64,000 nt of DNA from Dendrolimus kikuchii (taxonomy: Eukaryota > Arthropoda > Insecta > Lepidoptera > Lasiocampidae). The position numbers and the translations under genes were made by a program. Positions 37,301 through 48,700 of this stretch are shown here, one piece after another. Location: NCBI GenBank assembly GCA_019925095.2, contig CM034412.1:12252001-12316000 (forward strand), in the 5' to 3' direction. The notes beneath the pieces were generated by a model. The model made no database searches. It saw only the letters and a list, made by a program, of their open reading frames with translations, and was not told the origin of the DNA. Positions within the stretch are counted from its first letter, which is position 1; each line of letters starts with the position of its first letter.

Positions 37301-40300
37301 CAAAAAGTATCGCAATGCTCAACGAGTTCTAGATGTTGAGGCAAGACATGTTGCAAGCTCTGTCAGTGAACTGGATGCAGCTACTCGGAGACAACCAGTC
37401 ACTACTGGTGAAATAGATACCCTTCTTGGTGGTATGGTAAGTTGTTTATTATATAAGAATACTTGCATTTTATATTTAAGCTATCCATCAATCTTCGTAA
37501 ATACGGTTATTCCACAACAGATGTCTTAACCTTCTATAAGGGCCATATTTAATATTATTTTTTTCCACAAGCTGCGAGCTGCCATCAAAATTGCCACGCC
37601 AAAGCCAAGAGAAAATTATATCGTCTCTTTTATTCTAATACAAATTCTATGTAGTTAGAGGGAGAAAGCATCAGTTCAACATTCGTTTCAATTATCTGTA
37701 TTTGACCACAAATTTGTGGTGCTTCCCGATTAGCCGTGTGTGACAGTTCGGGCAACATATCTGTAGACGTTCCGTCTTAAGGGTTAACAATGGATGCATT
37801 CTTTATATATAAAATTCTTCTGTTTCTGTGTATGTCACTGAATTCCTCCTAAACGATTAGACCAATTGTTTTTTTGTGTGTGTTCGTATAGGTCCCGGGA
37901 TGGTTTCGATTTACAATTGGATCTAGTAGATGGCGCTTGAATTGGGTTCTAGATTTTAATTGTTTTAAATCAGGACAGTGTCTGTCAGGCCCTCTAAGTT
38001 TCTTATAAAATAAGGTATGGCGTAGCATGCTGCAACTAATTAGCAGAGGTTTTATGAAGTTAGGAGTGGATTTTAAAGAAATTAATAATATGTTATATTG
38101 GGACATCAATAACACAACACTGGGGATGATCTCAGAAACACCCAGACTACTAGAAACTTAACAGAAAAGCATATAATAAATTACACCATATTTTTCCCAA
38201 CTATGCTTCACCGATCATTATTTCAATTTGCACTAATATACTTTTATCCTAATTATATTGCTACAGGATTAGAATTATTTTATTTATGTGTGTATTAGAA
38301 AAAATGTAAATGTAAAAAGATATTAGAAAATATAATGAATGAAGAATAATAGGATTCGAATAATATACACATATATTAGTACACATGCAATTACATACTC
38401 TAAATAACACAAAATTCATAAATTTTATTTAAAATGTAAGTCAAAATTTAAATCTACTTCCTATTCTATCGTAAGAGGCGACTAAACAACCCATAGCCAG
38501 GTGGTAGGGCATTTGCCTGACTGGATGGCTACCACCCCTGGTCTAGAGCATGCCGCCATAACAACTTTGAGTTGTGTTCCGGCATTAGTGACCAGGTTCC
38601 AGACTCACTTAAGAGAGCAGCAGCGCATTTGTAGCACCTTTGGTGTTGCAAATGTCCATAGGCGATGGTAACCGCTTTCTATCCAGTGGGCCGTCTGCCT
38701 GTCTGCTGAACTCCTGCAATAAAAAAATAAAAATAAAAAATCTATGTACACTGCTTCGCAACGTGTTATTGCTATTTATAGGAGTAGAAGCGGAAAGAAA
38801 CTTCCCAGTGACACGTCTAACTAAAAAAGATTTTTTATGTTTTGAACACACTAAAATAAATGAGATAAGAAGTAGCACGTAACGAATACAAGATGATGAT
38901 CTAGGCCTGACGAACATAGGGGTTGACCAGGTAACACATTAAAAAAAATATCATATTGTTATTGATGAGTCAAAAAAATCATATTGTTTTAAGGACCACA
39001 AAAATGGTATTTTTATTAATATTATAATTATAAAAAACCAACATACATTTTCTGGGCCCATGCAGGGAGTGGCGAGTCACCGTCATCCCATTTTTCCATG
39101 TTCCCGGAAAATTGCGACGGGCAGACGCCATAGTCCCCATATTCCCAGAGCCCTAGTACCACTAGCAGTTCACCCCAATAGCCCGGTACTTTTTGTTGTC
39201 CTACACCGGCCGGGGCTTGTCCTTGGGTGCATTATTATATGGTGTAGACAGGGACGATCGCCGGTCAGTGTCACGCCACATTTAGATTAAATTTGTCAAG
39301 GGGCCTCTACGTATTGGGCTTCCCATGGCCCCACGCAAGCCGTCCAAAAGTCCGGGCCATTTTTACGGCCCGTGGTCTCGTAGAGACATACAGTAATGAA
39401 AAAACTTGCTATTGCTATTGATTAATCGGCGAGGAAGTGTTTAATAAAGACCTAAATGTATTATTTTTAAAAACTGCGTTTTATTTGACCTACTAAACTG
39501 CCGTTGTTCCAAATTTTTTCTAGGAACACCTACATTTTTAATGTGTTTAAAAAAATATGTCAGAACGGTTGTAAAGTTAGCGCAGTACATTCGTGAATTT
39601 TGTCTATTATTATTGTGAAATAATTCATTTTTTTTAAATAGTTGTTAGAAAGCAATCAAGTGTTAACATAGGGGATCTTAAACTTACGAGTTTTGCGAAG
39701 GTAGTTTTAAGTAGCGCGGAAACGACAAATTGCGTTAGGAAATATGCATGTATATATAATATAAGTTTACATTTTATATTTAAATCAGTAGTTGGTAGCT
39801 GCTGATAGTAGCTGTTTCTTGTGAGAAAGTCTAAGGATAATAATATTGAATCAAGGTCAGGTAAAAAGCATCTTAAATAAACTTGCATATAAGAAGAGAT
39901 TAATGAAAGTAGATGAAGCAAAAGTTGTCTGTCAGGTCGCAACTGGAGATCCAACGTGTTTGCCTACCCCATGAAAAAAAGCCGTGATAATATATATTTA
40001 TGAATAACCCTGATTGGTGGTCATTTTGTGAATGGGACGTCTTTGTGTCTGTAGTCGCCTATTTAGATAATGTTGTTTACATAATATATAATAGAAGTTG
40101 AAATTCAAACCATGAGTCACTTTTTATTAACTTATGAAAGGCTACAGCAGCCTTTTAGATATTGTATGACATAGTCATAACTTTGATGAGTCAAAACGTA
40201 TTAATTATAATTATTTAACCGGAAATTATCCTACTAATATTATAAACGCGAAAGTTTGTAAGAATGTATGGATTAATGTATGTTTGTTACTTTTTCACTC

Positions 40301-43300
40301 AAAAACTACGGAATAGATTTTGATGACATTTTACAATAATATAGCTTACACATCAGAATAACACATAGGCTATAAGTTATAAAGGTATAGTGTGAATTAT
40401 CCAAAATATAACGATTTTCCATCACCACGCGGGTGAGACCGCGGGGCGGAGCTAGTCATAACTGAAAAAAGTAAAATGCTAGCAAGGTATTTCGACGCTC
40501 GCACTTTTATATGAATGTTGTTTTATAATGTACTGTAAAATGTGTCCTATGCAATTATAAGTACACAGTAAGCTAGCATGTGCTAGCGAAACTTCGTTCG
40601 CGTTGCCATAACGACCATATTTGAATATAGCTCGAAAAAGCGTTGATCCGGGATAATTATAGGCTCTGTGACGAGTTGCATAGTTCGTTCGTTCTGTAGC
40701 TTTTACGTGATGCTCTAATAGACAGACAAAATTCTAGAAGTTGTATTTTCGGAATCTGCTGGTGAGAATTAGAGCCTCTCATTTTTTCACATTTTTAAAT
40801 GCATTGTACAAACTCCAACAATTTACAAATTTATTATACTGTAGACTATCTTTCGCCCGCGACTTTCGCTCGCGTTAATGTTATCCCTTGTGGAACCGTT
40901 CAGTTTTAGTAGCCAGATCATCAACAAACATTCGCCCAAAGTTTCGCATTTACAATAGTACTTATTAGTATATATTACCGTTTTGTTGGTTCTATTATAG
41001 GTTGAAAAGCTGACAGCGATGAAACGCAAAGCATCAGAAGCTATCACCGAGGAAGTGCAAGCAGCTTATGTATGTAAGAAGCGTTTGGAGCACTTGAAGG
41101 AGCAAGCCACCGCTCTGGCTGAGCCCAATACACCACAGGTGAGGATTTATCCTTGCAGGAACGGAGAAAGAATACAATTTCCAGTGGCCCGCCGTGAGAG
41201 GCGACAGAAGAACCCACAGCGAAGTGGTAGGGTATTTGTCCGACTGGATAGCTACAACCCCTGGTATATAGTACGCCATCATAACAACTTTGAGTTGTGT
41301 TCCGGCATTAGTGGCCAGGTTCCAGTTCCCCTTAGAGAGCGCCAGCACATTGCTAGCGCCTTTGGTGTTACAAATGTCCGTCTGCCTGTCTGCTGAACTC
41401 TAGCAATAAAAAAAAATGTATAGGGGGAGGGGAAAGGACGCCATCGGAGCTCCCACTCATTGCACGAAACGCGATTAGCACATGCTAACCGTTTCACGCC
41501 CAAATTCTGTGTTCGCGTGGTATAACACTGCACAAATCGGCCCTAACAGCTGTAATCAAGATTCCAGCATGGTTTTGCCACGTACCAGACAGATATTGCG
41601 ATACTGCACAGCTCCTAAATCCTAGATGGCGCCACGTGTCATCCTTCTCACTCGCTTTTAGACGTTTTATTATTTGAAACATATTTCTTTTGTACAGTTT
41701 CCAAGCGTTTATTTTACTTTTGACGTTTACACACACGTCTATCAAGTTACATATCTATTGACAGCAATGCCTACATAGAACAAATGACATAATTCTCATA
41801 CTTTATTGTTGTGGGTGACGTCATAGTGATGTTCTGTGAATCATGTAACGCAAGACTATTAAAACGACAGTATACGTAAATATTAAAATTAATCAATTTG
41901 AAAAAATTTAAGGAAAAATAATTGATTAAAACTAATTTATAAATGAAGTCGATTTTTATAACAAATCGAGTCGGTAACGCCTTAGGACATTACTAATTGA
42001 TCCGTCATCGAGCTGTCAAAAGTAAAATAAATGCTTGGAAAGGGTATAAACTAAATATTGACAAAAATTGAAAGCCTTAATAAGTAGACCTCTTTTTTGA
42101 TTGTTTTTATCTATATTTTTTTTAACAATAACAAAACTGACTACACACTAAAAATCAAAAATAAATATATAATCGCCCTCTTTCTAAAACATCTAGATGT
42201 CGGTGCCAAGTCAAACATACAAGAACAAATTTACAAAATATAGTAATTTTTATATTTTACTTGACACAGACTTCTAGATGTTGAAGAAAGTAGTCGATTA
42301 AATATTAATTTTTTACTTTTTAGTTGCGCAAATACTTCGATAGCTTTAGAAATGATATATTAGGCACCTGTAGAAATTGTACAACTGACACGCGTATACA
42401 AATTTGCCATCTCACTCTTCGGTGTATATGCTCTTCAACAAGGGTTGTTCTCGATTTCCTTGCGATCCACAAATAAGATCCTGACTTGTGGTAACTGTGG
42501 GACCATATCGGAAGTTAAAAAAACTATTTTAAAATCGGTCCACAATTAACGGAGAAATCGCGTAACATGCCTACAAAAAACTTATTGCCTGTTGAATGTG
42601 TAATACTAGCACGTGTATGAAAGCTTTTTTTTTTAATGTAGGCTCTCGTCGTTTTTTAATGAGATCCACTTATATATCCACTTATACTTATTTCTCTGGG
42701 ATCCACTTATCAGATCCTGACTTGGTGAGCATAGTATCACCTCGGAAGTATACATACTAATGAATAGAAAAAATAATACAAAATCGATTCACAATTGACG
42801 AAGAAATCCAGTAACATGCATATAAAAAATTAAGCACCTGTAGAAAATGTAATAGCTACACGTGTATACAAAATTATTTCCAAGAATTTAGGCGCACGGC
42901 GTTCTTTAATAAGGGTTATGCTCGATAGCTCTAGGATCCGATCCACCACCGATCCTGACAATGTGACTAATTCGGGAGTATAACCTTTCGATTAGAAGAG
43001 AAATATTGAAAATCGGTTCACAATTGGCAGAGAAATGGAGTAATGAACATACAACAAAAGCATACAGACGCATTGAGAACTTAATTCTGTGTGAAGTCGG
43101 TTAATAAATGCATTGTGGTCTCTTTTAGACTTCTCTGAATCAATGGCGTAAAGTGCGCTTGGACCGCATGCTGGTCGATTACTTCCTGAGGAACGGATAT
43201 TATGATTCAGCAACGAAACTCGCCGATGCGAGGGGTCTCAGAGATCTTACTAATGTTGGTGAGTTTAAACACTATTTTACAGTAGATTTAAGTCAGGGGC

Positions 43301-45674
43301 GTAGCTACCGCCGTATCCATGATGCGGGCCCCCCAGGCTACAGGGGCCCCGAAAGTGTGTAAGCAAAAATTCATAAAATATTATCCACAAACTTTTATAA
43401 ATTAATAAAATTTTTGAGAATAACTGATGGGCCCCATATAAACAGCTATCAGACTTTTCATTATTGTCTGAAGAGGCAGAAAATCTAATAAAATTGAAAT
43501 CGTCTTCAGCTATGGATGATTTGGTAAATAAGTTTATCGAAAAAAAGAATTTGAATTGTTTGTCTAACTTAGCTCCTGGGAAAATTAAGTATAAGTAATA
43601 ATTTATAATGAATATATAAATATTTTAATTCAATTCGAGCAATTTTTGTTTCTTTTACAAAAAACTTAACCCTTCCTTTGGACCCCCTAACACATTTTGA
43701 TACAAGGCCCGTCTAAAGCAAGCTACGCCACTGATTTAAGTTCACATATACAGGCCTGATTTACACTTGCATTAGTCAATTAATCAACTTGCGAATAACA
43801 CCTTGTCATCGTTTGGACAATAACTTAATATACTTAACTGGAAAAATATTGTCCGAAAGTCCAAGGTTTCGTACTGTAATAATATAAGATAATCTGCAGT
43901 TCCGCTCTGCAATTTTAAAACCTAGGAACTGACATTATTTTTAGAAGAATGTTGGTGCATTTATTGTGCTAAATGTTTGCTTATACATGTGAATTTTCAA
44001 GTGGGCCTTCAGGGCCAAATCTTAAACTATGCTAGATAGGAAAAAAACACTCAAAGAAGACTTGAGACTAATTTTGACGCAAACTAAATGGTATCATTAG
44101 ATTTACTACCCGTGCGCAGAAGGTTTGCCGATAGCCTCGTGACGTCACGCCCGATGGCCAGTAGGGTTGACAAATTTTTTTACATAAATAGTTGTTACAA
44201 TAAATTTATTATTGTATATACTTTACATGAGTATATACAATAATAGTAAGTAATACAATACTATTAAGTATATAATATTAAGTAATCATCGGCAAACCTG
44301 CGCGCGGCTTATATGAAAAATTAATTAACCTTGTAAAGAATCAAATAGGCTGATTTTGAAAAAATAAACAATTGTATAATTATACCAAATTATAGTGTGC
44401 TACGGGCACGCCATTTTGTTTTTATAAATATTTACAAGCAAGTAGTCGTGGAATTAATTAAAGTTTAAAATTTTAGTAGCTTTCCAATATTCATTAAAAC
44501 TAACGCCATTTTTGCCGATGGTAATAACAAGTTTTTTCTACTATTATTGGGTTTTTGGCGGGAACTGAAAGGAGATGTTGTGCTGTGTAGTTTTATTTTC
44601 TAAAAATGTGTAAAATTACTCTAAAATGAACAATAGTTGTAGGATATCGATAGTTTTTGAGTAGTAATTATGTGTTATTGTGAGAAATGTGAATTGTATA
44701 GTCAAATGTGGCATTTCGAGTTGTCACAAAAACTCCGTTGACTGGCGTCAGTTGATAACCTACAGTTCAGCTGAGCTATACAGAGGCTTAAGAAAATGAA
44801 GAAACTATATTGTAATTTAAGATCTAGCCTAAAGGCCTAGCTGCCAAGCCATAAACCTATATAAATAATAATAAATAAATTTCTACCGTTATTCCGTCTT
44901 GACTATATCGAGAAAATATTTTGGATTAGTAGAATACGAATTTTTGACAATATCGCAATGGAATCATACTTTGAATATGTTCGCAACGCCAAGATATTGA
45001 AATAGCAGAATTGGGCCCCTGGTTAATAAATATCTTGCAGACATTTACGCCGCGGCGGCTGAGGTGGAGGCAGAGTTACGCTCGCAGCGTACCGCCAGAT
45101 GCTTACAGTGGTGCGCCGACAATAAGTCCAAACTGAGGAAACTTGGTTCTACCATGGAGTTCAAGATACGGATTCAGGTGAGTGGATTTTTAACTGAGAA
45201 TTATTGTCCCAGTGCTCTCGCCTGGAAAATTAACCTTCTGTCTTTATATCCTTTAACACTTTAAGAATTTTTAGATCGCGATTCGAATTTAGATAAAAAT
45301 ATAGTTTGTCTGATGAAAGCTCCATCTAGGTGTCACAACAATAAAACAATGAATTATAACACAACACAAGGTCACAAACACACAATCAACAATAAAACTA
45401 CAACAATAAATACACACATACCCACACCAACGCGCACCACCGCATTGCATTACACACACACTTCACAAATAAACCAAGACACACAGAGCCTAAAAATTAA
45501 TAACCCAGACACAGAAACGAAAAAACAACACAAATGGCACTAGTTTGGTTAATATATATAGGTATATGTTAAGTAATAAATAAATATATAACACACGCAC
45601 GCACGCACGCACGCGCACACACGCACACACACGCACGCACGCATGCACGCGCACACGCGGATACGCAGCCACAT

Positions 45675-45755
<81 letters not shown>

Positions 45756-48700
45756 CAATTGCTGCTCGTTAGCCTCGCTAAAACTCAAGAACGGCTGGAC
45801 TGATTTGGCTAATTTTGGCACATGCACTTCCTCACAACACCAGCATGTAACAGATACACTACATCAGTATAAGTTTAGTATTAAAATTAGAATAAATTAA
45901 TATAATAAGTTGTTCTTAAGGTACACCACAACACAAACATATATTCAATAAATGTCACCCACAATAACAAAAATAACAAATAATGTGTACAATTTCTAAA
46001 CTTTTTTCTAAATTAAATTGTAAAAAAGGGTACGGAATTGGAGTCCGTAGAGTTGTTTATATTTAAAAAAAAAACATCTAGCTGGGGCAGATGTGGTCCA
46101 AAAGTCCTGATAGCTAGACCATAAGACATTTAAAAGAAGAGAATGAGATAGGTGCCTCTGGAATGTCATTGATACAAAGCTCTCATAACAGGAATTCATA
46201 GAGCTTGTTCGCGAAGACAAGCGCCTGGAAGCCGTGCGTTATGCGAAAAAGCACTTTTCGACCTTCGAAGAGGGACAGCTGCAAGACATACAACACTGCA
46301 TGGGGATGCTCGCTTTTCCAAAGGATACAGGTATTACTTATAATCAGTCTAATTGCAGACTGAATCAACTCATTTATTGGTTTTCCATTCATTCAGTTAT
46401 TGTTCCGTTTAATTGTTACTACATTCATTCATTCTTCCATTCAATTTGTGAAATTCCTGAAAATTTTATGTCACTCTTACAAGTTAAAAGTGCTTTAATA
46501 TAATTAACGCAATCTTTATTATATTCTCCCTGGCTAATTTTAATCCCAGTTACTATACTATTCTTTCAAAAGCTTTTTGTTTAAGGTTATTTTATTTAAA
46601 GATTGCCTATTGAATTATTAATATTATGGAAATATACTAACTTTGGCGCAGACTATAGCAATAGTACAAGTCTTATACTAAATCATAGTAGTTACAAACA
46701 GCGCATTAGACGATTTTTACTACACAGAATCAGATACTATTTTTTATCCGTGCAGGAACGGAGAAAGAATACAATTTCCTGCGGCCGGGCAGTGTGTCGT
46801 AAGAGGCGACAAAGCAACCCACAGCCAGGTGCTAGGGTATTTTCCCGCCTGGTGGCTACCACCCTTGGTCTAGAGTATGACGCCATAACAACCTTGAGTT
46901 GTATTCCGGCATTAGTGACCAGGTTCTAGTCTCCCTTAAGAGAGCAGCAGCGCATTGTAGGATCTTTGGTGTTGTAAATGCTTTCCATCAAGTGGGCCGT
47001 CTGCCTGTTTGCTGAACTCAGACAATAAAAAAAAAGATACTAAGCAAGCGTTCCGCAACGTCTTTGGCCATAAATTTTACATTAAACCGTGGGGTCTATA
47101 GAAGATGTTCTATTTTTTATAATAGGTAAAGATCCGTATTTCAGATCAATATTATCGAAAAAATCTACACTTCCAATACCTGTAAACGCATGTGTTCAGA
47201 AGTTTTAATGTAATCGTAGTATTTATTAACGGAAGTATCAGTAACGCCTAATAAAATAATAATTCTAGAATACGGTCCTAAGTATTGATTAAGATACAGT
47301 TTTGTTCTAATTTTAAATACCGGTCCATTCATTCCATTCACTCGGTCTTCCATTCTTCCGCTCATTCGTTCGGCAGACGTGGAGCCGTACAAGTCTCTGC
47401 TGTGCGTGGACCGCTGGGCCGCACTGGTCCGCCAGTTCAGGAGCGAGCACACTCGCCTGCTGCACCCCACGCGGCTGCCAACGCTTCCGCTGACGTTGCA
47501 ACTGGGATTGGCCGCGTTGAATACACCATATCCTTTTCAATTATATTTGATTATTATTATTTGTTTGTTTGTGATTATTTTGTGTCGCTTCTCGAATACG
47601 TGTATAGTGTATAGTATACTAGCTGTGCCCGCGACGTGGTCCGCGTGGAATTTGTTTTCAAATCCCTCGATTTTGAAACATTCTTCATTGGTGCTCCGCT
47701 CCTATTGGTCTTAGCGTGATGATATATAGCCTATGGCCTTCGGCGATAAACGGGCTATCTAACACTGAAAGAATTTTTCAAATCAAACCAGTAGTTTCTG
47801 AGATTAGCGCGTTCAATCAAACAAACAAACAACCAAACTCTTCAGCTTTATATATTAGTAAGTATAAGATATTTTCTAGACTTGCTAAAAATTCTGCAGT
47901 ATATCTATGCAATTTTTGTCCCCCACATTATGGAGGGCGTCCGCCACTACGTTTCCTGAGACGCGATCTCCACTCCAAGACTCACCTACTCCATGGACCA
48001 TCGGTCCTGCGACAAACATGATCACTTCCACTTGTTAATTTTACGAGCTATGTCGGTTACCTTGATTCTCTTACGATTGTTGTTGACCAATCCTGCCTTC
48101 AGTGTCCAAGTCTCGGCCCCGTAGTACACTTATAGTGTTAAAAAAAGAGAAATAAATGCTCAGAGTAGAAAAGTGCCTTAACAAAGTAGCACTCAGTGCT
48201 ACAAGGAGAGCACGAAGGTGTCCGCGTGCCCGGCGTGCCAGCCGCCGCTGAACGCGCTCGCGCGCACGCTGCCGCACGCGCACTGCTCGCACTCGCGGCT
48301 CGTCTGCCGCATCTCGCAGAAGCCTCTCAACGAGCACAACCACCCGATGGTGCTGCCCAACGGCCAAGTCTACGGCGAGAAGGTATACCACTGTCACTAT
48401 TGAAGTAGTACTCTTATGTACTACGTGATTTTAAGTTAATAAATGTCTTTAGTTTTTTTTCGGATAGGTGCACATTTCGTAGAATACCTTTATTGAGCTA
48501 TTTTCAATAATTATGAAAACTAAGAAATTTCTTTATCATCCATACCATTATATCATATTGGCTTTAATCAGCTCAATAGTATGTAAAGGATGTCGATGGA
48601 AACAATAGTTTTTGGCCACACCGTATTTATTTCATGACTAAATATGATGATTCCGCCGACCTGCCAAGTAAACTCTACCATCAGCGAAATATTCCATATA

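Larger units (their letters stand above)
47528..48192 (+). other. U12-type AT-AC intron 7 of MAEA
   Basis: No GT follows the conserved end of exon 7. The intron opens with ATATCCTTTT at 47528, which fits the U12 donor consensus (A/G)TATCCTT perfectly. It closes with AC at 48191-48192. A branch-site match, TGCCTTAAC at 48174-48182 (consensus TTCCTTAAC, 8 of 9), lies 11-12 nt before the end, the spacing expected of the minor spliceosome. Joining 47527 to 48193 gives NTPQCYKE, matching the conserved KTPQCYKE of vertebrate MAEA. No GT-AG choice does this. The intron also contains a Helitron (47619-47869) and a LINE fragment. Confidence 0.93.

Noticed and set aside
43129..43362. Exon 4 reading on to 43362 as a short protein
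   Set aside because: The frame runs past a good donor (GTGAGT at 43259) into the hAT element. The next conserved residues are encoded at 45041.
45490..45900. ORFs of up to 92 codons rich in Cys-Val or Ile-Tyr
   Set aside because: They are translations of CA and TA microsatellites.
47500..47545. A missing splice donor at MAEA exon 7 as a sequencing error or pseudogene mark
   Set aside because: The whole gene is otherwise intact, and the U12 donor, branch site and AC end together explain the absence of GT.
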